A stretch of 12,591 nucleotides of DNA from Pseudomonadota bacterium (GCA_023418705.1 JAEZYZ010000027.1:1-12591); one strand, 5' to 3'. Shown: positions 1-6,246, numbered from the stretch's first letter. Numbers and translations: made by a program. Notes: generated from the letters alone by a model not told the origin.

Positions 1-2
1 CC

Positions 3-143
3 TCCGGCAGCGGCGGCAGCGCGTCGCCAGGGGGCAGCGGGGGCAGTGGCGGCAGCGGGGGCAGCGGCGGGTCGGTGTCTACTGGCGGCAGCGGCGGTGT
101 GGCGGGTAGCGGCGGAACGGATGGCAGCGGCGGCAGCGCGGGC
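3..143 (+). repeat. Gly-Ser-rich low-complexity coding repeat
   Basis: Imperfect tandem repeats of a GGC-AGC-GGC/GGG unit encode a GGSGG-type linker. They lie within the reading frame of the arylsulfotransferase-like gene. Such linkers are usually flexible spacers between a membrane or lipid anchor and a folded exported domain. The tract is prone to length variation and to assembly error. Confidence 0.9.
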
Positions 144-1358
144 GTGGTGACCGACGGCAGCCTCTTCAGCATTCAGGCAGCGCTCGCCAGCGACGTCGAT
201 CCCCAGGCGCCGGGCACGATCGGGATCGTGACCTGGGCTGCCGAGACGCTGTCCATCAGCGAGGCCTACATCGAGTTCGGCCTCGACACGTCGTACGGCA
301 TGCGGGCTCCGGTGGACCTCCAAGAACCCGACCACCGCACCCTGCTGCTCGGAATGAAGCCGTCGCAGAGCTACCATTTCCGGGTGGTGGCCACGGCGGG
401 CGGGACCCGCTACGCGAGCGACGACCAGATCATCGAGACGGGACCCCCGACCGAGGCGGTGACGTTGGGCCGCTTCGACGTGATGGATGACGCGGCTCGC
501 GAGCGCGGGTTCGTGGTGATCTCCTACTGGCGCGGCACGGGCAGCTCGGTCGCGTTCATCATCGATCCGGACGGAGAGATCGTGTGGTGGCACGAATCGG
601 AGATCAGCGGCATCGCTCGCGCCCGCATGTCGGCCGACGGCAAGAACATGTGGCTGATCCCGGCGAGCAACCTCGGCGGTCCCTTGGAGCGCGTCAGCAT
701 GGACACGCTCGATGCGCAGGTCTATCCGGACACGGCCGGTTCGCACGACCTCACCCCGGTGAGCGGGGAGGTGATGGCCTTCATCGACTACGGCGAGAGC
801 GACTGCGACAGCATTTTCGAGATCGATCCCAGCGGCACCGTGGTGGAGATCTGGGAGTCGACCGGGGTGGTCAGCTCGCCGGGCTGCCACGGCAACGCCC
901 TGCGCTACTCACAGAAAGAGGACGTGTACACCTTCTCCGACGTGGCGCAGGACGTCGTGGCGGTCAGCCGCCAGGGCGAGCTGAAGTGGCGCCTGACCGA
1001 GATCGTCGACGGCGGGATCGACGCCTGGGGCGGGAGGAACCACGGGCACCAGCTCTTGGACGACAGCATCCTCATCTTCGCGAACGACGGCGCGGGGCCG
1101 AACTCCTCCACGATCGTCGAATACACCCTCACCGGGGAGACGATCTTCGAGTACGAAGGCGGCAGGCACACGGCCAACCTGGGCGACGTCCAGCGGCTGC
1201 CAGGGGGCAACACGCTGATCACGTACTCGAACGCCTCCGTGGTGCGCGAGATCGACGCCAACAAGAACGTCGTCCTGGAGTTTGGCGGCGGCGCGTCGAT
1301 CGGCTACACGCTCTGGCGCCCCACGCTGTATGGCCCGCCGCCAGACATCGCGCAGTGA
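3..1358 (+). CDS. Secreted arylsulfotransferase-like beta-propeller protein (5' end missing)
   Basis: The reading frame is open from the left edge, so the true start and any signal peptide or lipobox lie outside the window; a GTG at 75 is in frame but sits inside the repeat tract and is unlikely to be the start. The first ~47 codons are a Gly-Ser-rich linker, as is common in exported myxobacterial proteins. After it comes a fibronectin-like segment (roughly 160-440) and then a propeller-like domain. Matches to the arylsulfotransferase (ASST) family are a Cys-His-Gly-Asn-Ala motif (His codon at 888), an Asn-His-Gly-His-Gln motif at 1038-1052 followed by an ILIFAND strand, and a closing GDVQRLPGGNTLITYSNAS blade. 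The family transfers sulfate between phenols in the periplasm, but many homologues are uncharacterised, so only the fold is called. The ordinary family ending (LYGPPP) falls just before the TGA at 1356. A 42-codon coding-like stretch continues in frame after it (see 1359-1487). Confidence 0.85.
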   Translation, partial: SGSGGSASPGGSGGSGGSGGSGGSVSTGGSGGVAGSGGTDGSGGSAGVVTDGSLFSIQAALASDVDPQAPGTIGIVTWAAETLSISEAYIEFGLDTSYGMRAPVDLQEPDHRTLLLGMKPSQSYHFRVVATAGGTRYASDDQIIETGPPTEAVTLGRFDVMDDAARERGFVVISYWRGTGSSVAFIIDPDGEIVWWHESEISGIARARMSADGKNMWLIPASNLGGPLERVSMDTLDAQVYPDTAGSHDLTPVSGEVMAFIDYGESDCDSIFEIDPSGTVVEIWESTGVVSSPGCHGNALRYSQKEDVYTFSDVAQDVVAVSRQGELKWRLTEIVDGGIDAWGGRNHGHQLLDDSILIFANDGAGPNSSTIVEYTLTGETIFEYEGGRHTANLGDVQRLPGGNTLITYSNASVVREIDANKNVVLEFGGGASIGYTLWRPTLYGPPPDIAQ

Positions 1359-1487
1359 CGCCCGGGCCAGTACGTCTTCGCGAAGGATCCCGACGTCGGG
1401 ACCTGCTGCGGCTACGGCACCTCGTGTGAGGCGCCTGACGGCTGGGCGCTGTTCGGCGACGAGGCCGCTTGCGATGCGGCCCCTTGA
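1359..1487 (+). other. Coding-like in-frame extension after the TGA stop
   Basis: Directly after the TGA at 1356-1358 the same frame stays open for 42 codons and ends at a second TGA (1485-1487). About 36 of the 42 codons end in G or C, like the gene before it. The peptide is Cys-rich (TCCGYGTSCEAPDGWALF, then DEAACDAAP). No ATG, GTG or TTG occurs in this frame, so it cannot be a separately initiated gene by ordinary rules. It is either a remnant of a longer protein cut by a nonsense change, a readthrough product (UGA followed by C is a known leaky context), or a sequencing error at the TGA. I do not recognise the peptide. Confidence 0.5.
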
Positions 1488-1498
1488 TGGACGAGTGC

Positions 1499-1530
1499 TC
1501 GGAGCCGCCAGCTGCGCGCCGCGGCTCCGA
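1499..1530. terminator. Candidate bidirectional stem-loop between convergent genes
   Basis: A perfect 10-bp stem (TCGGAGCCGC at 1499-1508, GCGGCTCCGA at 1521-1530) with a 12-base loop lies between the two convergent genes. It starts 11 bases after the second TGA of the left gene and ends 8 bases before the stop of the right one. There is no T run on either strand, so this is not a classical intrinsic terminator. Position and stability suggest a transcript-end structure for both genes. Confidence 0.45.
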
Positions 1531-1538
1531 ACGGGCGC

Positions 1539-2147
1539 TCAATTGTCGCCGAACAGGTCCTGGATCTTCGAATCGAGGGCCATCGCGATCTTGTAGAGGC
1601 TCGAGATGGACGGGCTCGATTCGGCGCGCTCGATCTGGGAGAGCAGCGAGATGCTGAGGCCGGTGCGACGGCTCATTTGTTTGAGCGTCAGCTCCTTCTC
1701 CTTGCGCATGCCGCGGATGGTGTCGCCGATCACCTTGTGGAGCTGTTCTTCCGGGGTGCGAGCGAGCCCCTTCTTCTTCATGACGCGCGACAGGACGTCG
1801 CGGAACTCGTCCACGTTGAAGGGCTTCTTGATGTAGTCGACGGCGTCGAGCTTCATCGAGGCCACGGCGGTGTCGAGGTTCGGGTGGGCGGTGAACATCA
1901 CCACGGCGATGTCGCTGTCCAGACCGCGGATGCGCTTGAGCACCTCGATGCCGTCCATCTTCGGCATCATCAGATCGAGGATGATGACGTGATAGGTTTT
2001 CTGGCGGATTTCGTCCTCGACCGTGGTGGGATCGCTCAGCGCTTTGACCGCAAAGCCATCCTTCTCGAGGAGTGTTTGCATGTAGTCACAGATGGCGGGA
2101 TCGTCGTCCACGATCAGGATCTGAACTGCGGGTACTTCGATCGGCAC
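1539..2147 (-). CDS. Response regulator: receiver domain fused to XRE-type HTH
   Basis: The 202-residue protein has an N-terminal receiver domain (about residues 8-125). It shows the acidic pair D15/D16, phospho-acceptor D58 in ILDLMMPKMDG, switch residue T86 and conserved K108 in the KKPF motif. A Cro/cI-type helix-turn-helix follows (about residues 143-200: LTLKQMSRRTGLSISLLSQIE). Family knowledge says phosphorylation at D58 by a histidine kinase should control DNA binding by the HTH. No histidine kinase is in the window, so it is an orphan here. The start is GTG at 2147, supported by GAGGAG at 2154-2159 with a 6-base spacer. It is divergent from the Ser/Thr kinase gene across a long non-coding region. 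Receiver-XRE is a less common output than OmpR or NarL types. The target genes cannot be read from the sequence. Confidence 0.95.
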   Translation of the reverse strand: MPIEVPAVQILIVDDDPAICDYMQTLLEKDGFAVKALSDPTTVEDEIRQKTYHVIILDLMMPKMDGIEVLKRIRGLDSDIAVVMFTAHPNLDTAVASMKLDAVDYIKKPFNVDEFRDVLSRVMKKKGLARTPEEQLHKVIGDTIRGMRKEKELTLKQMSRRTGLSISLLSQIERAESSPSISSLYKIAMALDSKIQDLFGDN

Positions 2148-2287
2148 TAGCGTCTCCTCAGCGCGCGGTGACCGCGCATGACGGAAGCTCGAAACAATCG
2201 AGCGTCCATTTCAGTCACACTACAATACCCCAAAACGCCTCGGGGCTTCCAGTGAAACAAGAACCTCCCGCTCTGCCTTGGTTCGAT

Positions 2288-2307
2288 GCAGATTTGACTA
2301 CATCTGC
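2288..2307. promoter_or_regulatory. Inverted repeat, candidate operator
   Basis: GCAGAT (2288-2293), an 8-base spacer and ATCTGC (2302-2307) form a perfect 6-8-6 inverted repeat in the A/T-richer part of the divergent intergenic region. It lies about 140 bases upstream of the response-regulator start. Dyads of this size suit dimeric XRE-type regulators, so autoregulation by the neighbouring protein is possible. That link is inference from position only. Confidence 0.3.
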
Positions 2308-2339
2308 CCACAGGGGAAGCTCCGTCTTCGGTGCGGTTC

Positions 2340-2415
2340 GCGCGTTCATTGGCGGGGCTCCTAAGGGACACCTTCGAGGGGCCCGGGTTTGGGCCCCGAA
2401 CGCCAATGGCCGCGC
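2340..2415. other. Structured element with potential three-way junction
   Basis: An outer stem GCGCG (2340-2344)/CGCGC (2411-2415) is followed, after a 2x2 internal loop, by a perfect 8-bp stem CATTGGCG (2347-2354)/CGCCAATG (2401-2408). Inside lie a short hairpin AAGG-GACA-CCTT (2363-2374) and a 7-bp hairpin GGGGCCC (2378-2384)/GGGCCCC (2391-2397). The fold works on either strand. On the minus strand it would lie in the leader of the response-regulator gene; on the plus strand, in a long kinase leader. It matches no riboswitch class I can name. Confidence 0.4.
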
Positions 2416-2425
2416 CAGCGAAATG

Positions 2426-2468
2426 AAAAACGGCGACCCTCGGGCGAAGGAACGCCCCGGGCCGCCGT
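2426..2468 (-). terminator. Intrinsic terminator, minus strand
   Basis: A 14-bp interrupted G/C-rich stem (2430-2468, loop AAGGAA on the plus strand) is followed on the minus strand by five T residues. It points toward the response-regulator gene and would stop transcripts coming from the kinase side. No annotated gene ends here, which implies either a small RNA or attenuation. Confidence 0.6.
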
Positions 2469-2532
2469 GGAAGACGGCAGCAGTCGAAGGTTTGGGGCCG
2501 CGCCCCTCCGGCTGCTGCCTATCGGGGGAGGT
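2426..2532 (-). ncRNA. Candidate minus-strand small RNA ending in an intrinsic terminator
   Basis: On the minus strand a long hairpin (ACGGCG at 2430-2435 with CGCCGT at 2463-2468; inner CCC/GGG and GGGCG/CGCCC helices; 6-base loop) is followed by TTTTT (complement of 2426-2430), the signature of an intrinsic terminator. Just upstream is a second hairpin: GGCAGCAG (2476-2483)/CTGCTGCC (2512-2519) enclosing GGGGC-CGC-GCCCC (2494-2506). A weak promoter pair precedes it on the minus strand: TTAAGG at 2561-2566 and TATGCG at 2539-2544, with 16 bases between. A transcript from about 2532 would be some 107 nt and would begin with an ACCTCCCCC tract that could pair with Shine-Dalgarno sequences. No known RNA family is recognised. 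Transcription attenuation ahead of the response-regulator gene is the alternative. Confidence 0.35.
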
Positions 2533-2698
2533 GCATTTCGCATACCAGCCGACACTGGCCCCTTAACGGCCGCCGCGAATCGCCGCATGGCCAGGTGTGG
2601 TTGCTCTCGTGCGCGCGGACCGCTGCCCCAGCGTGGCAGACGACCACGTGGGGTTGCCCTCCGCGGACCCCTCAGAACGAGCTACGCTCGAGCGAGGC

Positions 2699-4312
2699 AT
2701 GGCCGTGACGAGTCGCTCGGAGGGGACATCAGAAGCCAGCGAGGTGGCTCCTCGCTCGGCGCTGGCATCGGTGACGGGCGAGTCGAGCGGCAGCATCGCC
2801 GCGCTGTCTCGGGTTTGCCCCGTGTGCAGCGGCCGCTACCCCGGCAGCTTCCGCGTCTGCCCCCACGACGCCAGCCCCCTCAGCGACGCCCAGGACGAAC
2901 AGCTCGATCCGCTGATCGGAGCGGTGCTCGGGGAGTCGTACGAGGTCTTGCGCCTCATCGGCGAGGGCGGGATGGGCCGAGTCTACGAGGCGCGGCACAC
3001 CCGGCTGTCCGGCAAACGGTTCGCCATCAAGACGCTGCTCGACGAATACGCCCGTCAGCCCGACGTGGTGGCCCGGTTCCAGCGCGAGGCCGAGTCCGCG
3101 AGCGGCCTCGACCACCCCAACGTGCTCGGGGTCTACGACGTGAATCGGGCTCCCGATGGCCGCCCGTACATCGTGAGCGAGTACCTGCAGGGCGAAGACC
3201 TGGGCCAGCTGCTCGATCGGGTGGGCACGGTCGAACCGGCGTTTGCCATTCGGGTGCTGCGCCAGGTGTGCGGCGCGCTGTCGGCAGCGCACGAGCGCGG
3301 CATCGTCCACCGCGACATGAAGCCGGAGAACGTGTTTTTGATCGGGGACCCCACGGCGCCGTTCGTGAAGCTCCTGGACTTCGGGATTTCCAAGCAGCAA
3401 AACGGCACCGCGGCCTTGACGCGCACGGGCATGATCATCGGCACGCCCGCGTACATGGCGCCGGAGCAAGCGCGCGGCGCGCACGTCGACCACCGCGTCG
3501 ACGTCTACGCAGTCGGGGCGATCCTCTACCGGGCGCTCACCGGCCGCTGCCCCTTCGAAGCGGAGGATCCCCCCGCCGTGTTGACCGCCGTGCTGACGGC
3601 GGAGCCGGTGCGCCCGAGGACCCTCGTGCCGGCGATCCCCGACTCGGTCGAGCTGTTGATCCAGCGCGCCATGATGAAGGACCGCGACGAGCGGTTCTCC
3701 GACATCCGTGAGCTCGAGGAGGCGCTGGCGGAGCTCGATCCCGACGGTCCGCTGCCGAGCTCCGGTCACGTCGCGCCGCTCTCTCGAACGAACAAGTCGG
3801 GCGGTACCGCCAAGACCATGCCGGCCATCAGCGGCACGGGGGAGGGGGTGGCGCGCTCGGGGGCGGAAGCCCGCCAGGCGCGACCTCGGATCGTGCTGCT
3901 CAGCGCGGTGTCCTACTTTTGGATCGCCTCGGGTATCGCGATGGCCATCGCCGACGCGGTGCGCGCCGGCGGGGAGGGGGCGCCGGCGAGCCTGACCGAG
4001 ACGGAGGCGCTGCTCATCGCTGCCGGGACGCTGCTCGGGACCGTCACACCCGCGGTGCTCTGGGGGCGCCACGTGCGCTCCACGATCTGGGGCAACAGCA
4101 TGCGGTCGGTGCGGCTGGCGCGGCGGCTTCAGCGCGCGGTCTTGTGGAGCATCGCAAGCTTCGGCTTCCTGGCCCTCTGCCAGCACCTGTTCGAGGGGCT
4201 CGTGGAGCGGCTGCCGCTTCACGGCGGTCGGCCGGAGCTGACGGGCGCGGTGTTCGTGGTGTCGCTGGCGTTCGGTGCGGCCGCGTGGATGGACCGGATG
4301 AAGCTGCGCTAG
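2699..4312 (+). CDS. Membrane-tethered Ser/Thr protein kinase (PknB/Hanks type)
   Basis: Starting at the ATG the protein has 537 residues. Residues 39-61 hold a CPVC...CPHD motif resembling the degenerate zinc ribbon often found ahead of myxobacterial kinases; it has only three Cys. The kinase domain covers about 81-350: glycine loop GEGGMGRVY (88-96), Lys111, Glu130 in RFQREAE, catalytic HRDMKPEN with Asp206 and Asn211, DFG with Asp227, and GTPAYMAPEQ. All catalytic residues are present, so it should be active. A Pro/Ser-rich linker leads to four predicted membrane helices (about 398-421, 438-456, 479-500, 514-530). No large extracytoplasmic sensor domain is visible. The ATG at 2699 has only a poorly spaced GAGG; a GTG at 2597 would add 34 residues, but no Shine-Dalgarno sequence supports it. 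It probably phosphorylates cytoplasmic targets; substrates are unknown. Confidence 0.95.
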   Translation: MAVTSRSEGTSEASEVAPRSALASVTGESSGSIAALSRVCPVCSGRYPGSFRVCPHDASPLSDAQDEQLDPLIGAVLGESYEVLRLIGEGGMGRVYEARHTRLSGKRFAIKTLLDEYARQPDVVARFQREAESASGLDHPNVLGVYDVNRAPDGRPYIVSEYLQGEDLGQLLDRVGTVEPAFAIRVLRQVCGALSAAHERGIVHRDMKPENVFLIGDPTAPFVKLLDFGISKQQNGTAALTRTGMIIGTPAYMAPEQARGAHVDHRVDVYAVGAILYRALTGRCPFEAEDPPAVLTAVLTAEPVRPRTLVPAIPDSVELLIQRAMMKDRDERFSDIRELEEALAELDPDGPLPSSGHVAPLSRTNKSGGTAKTMPAISGTGEGVARSGAEARQARPRIVLLSAVSYFWIASGIAMAIADAVRAGGEGAPASLTETEALLIAAGTLLGTVTPAVLWGRHVRSTIWGNSMRSVRLARRLQRAVLWSIASFGFLALCQHLFEGLVERLPLHGGRPELTGAVFVVSLAFGAAAWMDRMKLR

Positions 4313-4325
4313 CCGTGAGGCCGCC

Positions 4326-4354
4326 TTGCGCGGGCCCACCGAATCCTTCATAAA
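4326..4354 (+). promoter_or_regulatory. Candidate sigma-70-type promoter
   Basis: TTGCGC (4326-4331) and CATAAA (4349-4354) are separated by 17 bases in the gap after the kinase gene. The -10 box matches 4 of 6 and the -35 box 3 of 6 consensus positions. It would start a transcript near 4361 with a leader of about 100 bases, containing the two hairpins at 4380-4444, ahead of the 575-residue protein. Confidence 0.4.
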
Positions 4355-4379
4355 GTGAAGACGTTCTCCGTTCTTCTCT

Positions 4380-4444
4380 GAGCAGGTGCGCTCGTCCGGA
4401 CCTGCTCGCGGACGCTGAAGTGGAATGACGGGCCCCAGGGCCCG
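4380..4444 (+). promoter_or_regulatory. Leader with two consecutive hairpins
   Basis: GAGCAGGT (4380-4387) pairs perfectly with ACCTGCTC (4400-4407) across a 12-base loop. A second inverted repeat, CGGGCCC (4429-4435) and GGGCCCG (4438-4444), follows at once. Neither has a T run. Both sit in the presumed leader of the gene starting near 4465, so they may affect its mRNA stability or translation, or the first may be a protein-binding dyad. Confidence 0.35.
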
Positions 4445-4464
4445 CGCTGTCCCGCGGTCGGGCA

Positions 4465-6192
4465 GTGGACGAGGTGGAGGTCGGAGGTCCATCCGGTTTG
4501 CGTCATCGACTGGTCGTTCCCGTATCGCTCTTCATCGCCGTTTGGGCCGCTGTCCTCACCCGGCAGGACACCCAAGTAGGCCCCGCTCCAACGCCGCCGA
4601 TGGCGGCGCTCGGCCCCTCCGAGCCCCCGGTCGTCGAGGTGTCGCCGTTGCCGCTCGGCGCCGAGACGCTCGAAGAGCAACGGGCGCGGCGGGCGTGCGC
4701 CGAGCGCATCGAGGCCGCCCTCGCCGAGCCCGCGGCGCCCGGCGCCCCTGCCCTCGCCGCGGTGCGAGCACAGCTCTTTGCGAGCGCCAAGTCCGAGCCG
4801 GTGTTGTTCGTCCGGGCTCCGGAGTATCCCGAGGACGCATCGCCCGCCGTGCAGAGTCACCGGCGCTTCTTCCAGGCGAGTCGCCACGCCTACGACATGG
4901 TGCGCCGCTATCTGGAGAGGTTCCGCGGGTTGCCGGGGCTCGCCCGCCAGATCTTGCTGCGCGACGGCTACTTCTACGCCGATGACCCCGACCTGGCGTT
5001 CGCGCTGGTCGAGCAGGTCAAGGTCCACCAGCTCTTCGCCGAGCCCCGGATCTGGATCCAGCGCGGGGATCGCCTGCATTACGCGGTGCGCGACGCCAAG
5101 AAGCAATACCGTTGGGAGGACGGGCCGGCGACGGGCCAACCGGTGCGGCTGGTGCTGATGGACCGGCTGGGCGTCGGCGATCCGCCGCTCACGGCGCTGC
5201 ACCGCGATCTCAGGCGGCCGCACTACCGCCTGCATTTCGAGCAGCTCGAGCCGTTGCACCTCACCGAGCGGCACCTGGTCGCGGAGCTGCGCTACGGCGA
5301 GCACTGGTCGCGCGCGCTGTTCGAAGCCGATGGGGCGCGGCTCGATCTGTCGTGCGAGCTCATCCGCCCCGAGGACAAGCTCGCGATCGAGCTGGCCCGC
5401 GGCCGCTCCAAGCGCCAGCAGCGGGTGGTTCAGGGCTTGCGCGAGGTGATGCTCGAGCAGATTGAAGAGGCCCTGCCGTTCGACGAGCCCAAGACCGAGA
5501 TCGGTCAACAAGATGGCAGGCTCCGGTCGAGCTGGATTTGGGCGTACCGCTCGGGACAGCGCAAGTACAAGTTCAACGGCGACGAGTACCCGGTGTTCGA
5601 CGGCAGCGGTCGTCCCCGCGTGCCGCAGGTGTGCGTCGACTTCTTGACCGACACGCTCGAACGCGCGAGCGGCACCTGGTGGACGGCCGAGGCGACCGGT
5701 CGCCAACGGCAGCGCGGGCTGCTCGATCTGGGCGAGATGTTCGATCGCGACAGCCTGCGGCGCGCGCCGGAGTTCATCCGCATCGCCGAGGACCACCCCG
5801 AGTGGTTCGACGTGTACGAACCACCCCCGCGCGATCGCGTCGAAATGGGCTATAAGCGCGAGTTTTACCGAGTCCTCAGGGAGACGGCGGCCGAATACCG
5901 CCCCGGCGACATCGTCTTCATCCGCGGCTACACGCCCTGGGATCCGAAGAAGGTGATGCACTATCACTCGTTCTGGGTCTACGAGAGCGATCCGGTGACG
6001 CTGATGCCGATTTTGATCGCCGGCAACGCCGGCACGCCCAGCATCCGCGCGTGGGAATCGGAGGCCCGGCGGACGCCCTTCCGCGCCATCGTGCGCCGCA
6101 TTCGGCCTCGGCTCGAGTGGCTCGAGAGCGTGATTCTGCCCGAGCGAGGCTGGAGCGTGGAGCCGCCGATGATCGCCTCGGGCAGCGGCTGA
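4465..6192 (+). CDS. Membrane-anchored protein with papain-like (NlpC/P60-type) C-terminus, function unknown
   Basis: I do not recognise the full 575-residue protein. An N-terminal hydrophobic stretch (about 16-31, LVVPVSLFIAVWAAVL) acts as signal peptide or anchor, so the rest is likely periplasmic. A charged, mostly helical region without known motifs follows (about 60-370). The C-terminal third has a cysteine-hydrolase pattern: Cys390 in VPQVCVDFLTDTL, a GDIVFI strand, His499/His501 in MHYHSFWVYE, and Asn521 in IAGNAGTP. This order and spacing resemble NlpC/P60, CHAP and DUF1287 amidases, which cleave peptidoglycan peptides; that function is inference. The GTG at 4465 lacks a good ribosome site. 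A TTG at 4498 (residue 12) has GGAGG at 4483-4487 and would begin just before the hydrophobic segment, so it is a serious alternative start. The gene lies 152 bases after the kinase and 79 bases before the permease. Confidence 0.8.
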   Translation: MDEVEVGGPSGLRHRLVVPVSLFIAVWAAVLTRQDTQVGPAPTPPMAALGPSEPPVVEVSPLPLGAETLEEQRARRACAERIEAALAEPAAPGAPALAAVRAQLFASAKSEPVLFVRAPEYPEDASPAVQSHRRFFQASRHAYDMVRRYLERFRGLPGLARQILLRDGYFYADDPDLAFALVEQVKVHQLFAEPRIWIQRGDRLHYAVRDAKKQYRWEDGPATGQPVRLVLMDRLGVGDPPLTALHRDLRRPHYRLHFEQLEPLHLTERHLVAELRYGEHWSRALFEADGARLDLSCELIRPEDKLAIELARGRSKRQQRVVQGLREVMLEQIEEALPFDEPKTEIGQQDGRLRSSWIWAYRSGQRKYKFNGDEYPVFDGSGRPRVPQVCVDFLTDTLERASGTWWTAEATGRQRQRGLLDLGEMFDRDSLRRAPEFIRIAEDHPEWFDVYEPPPRDRVEMGYKREFYRVLRETAAEYRPGDIVFIRGYTPWDPKKVMHYHSFWVYESDPVTLMPILIAGNAGTPSIRAWESEARRTPFRAIVRRIRPRLEWLESVILPERGWSVEPPMIASGSG

Positions 6193-6202
6193 CCCGAACG
6201 TT

Positions 6203-6231
6203 TTGACAGCGCCGCTGGCGCGCCTTACCTG
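6203..6231 (+). promoter_or_regulatory. Candidate promoter of the permease gene
   Basis: A perfect -35 box TTGACA (6203-6208) is followed after 17 bases by TACCTG (6226-6231), a weak -10. Transcription would start about 34 bases before the permease ATG. The spacer contains a GCGCC-GCT-GGCGC hairpin (6209-6221) and the first copy of an 11-base direct repeat, so it may be a regulated promoter. Confidence 0.45.
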
Positions 6232-6246
6232 AGAGCGCTGGCGCGC
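6213..6246. repeat. 11-base direct repeat overlapping the permease promoter
   Basis: CGCTGGCGCGC occurs at 6213-6223 and again at 6236-6246, 23 bases apart start to start (about two helical turns). One copy lies in the -35/-10 spacer and the other at the expected transcription start. That placement fits tandem regulator binding sites, but G/C-rich chance repetition is possible. Confidence 0.4.

Larger units (their letters stand above)
2148..2698. other. 551-base non-coding region between two divergent regulators
   Basis: No convincing gene lies here; open frames in it lack the G/C-rich third positions of the neighbours. The part next to the response regulator (about 2180-2310) is noticeably more A/T-rich and probably holds its promoter, though no clear -35/-10 pair stands out. 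Several inverted repeats are present: 2161-2175 (GCGCGG-TGA-CCGCGC), 2185-2201 (GCTCGA-AACAA-TCGAGC), 2288-2307, the branched element 2340-2415, and two large hairpins at 2430-2468 and 2476-2519. The last two may belong to a minus-strand small RNA. CGAGC-TAC-GCTCG at 2678-2690 sits just before the kinase ATG. Confidence 0.7.

Noticed and set aside
3..143. Tandem repeats as a CRISPR-like or intergenic repeat array
   Set aside because: The units are codon-phased Gly-Ser repeats without spacers, within an open frame.
1356..1358. TGA as a selenocysteine codon
   Set aside because: The context (Ile-Ala-Gln before, Arg-Pro-Gly after) is not a redox site, and no typical bacterial insertion element follows at the right distance.
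2215..2349. 44-codon minus-strand frame with AGGAG ahead of its ATG, as a leader peptide of the response regulator
   Set aside because: Only about half of its codons end in G or C, far below the real genes here, and the start lies inside the structured element.
2729..4492. 587-codon open frame on the minus strand opposite the kinase gene
   Set aside because: It is antisense to a gene with full kinase motifs, its product is Arg/His/Pro-rich without any domain, and long antisense frames are expected at this G/C content.
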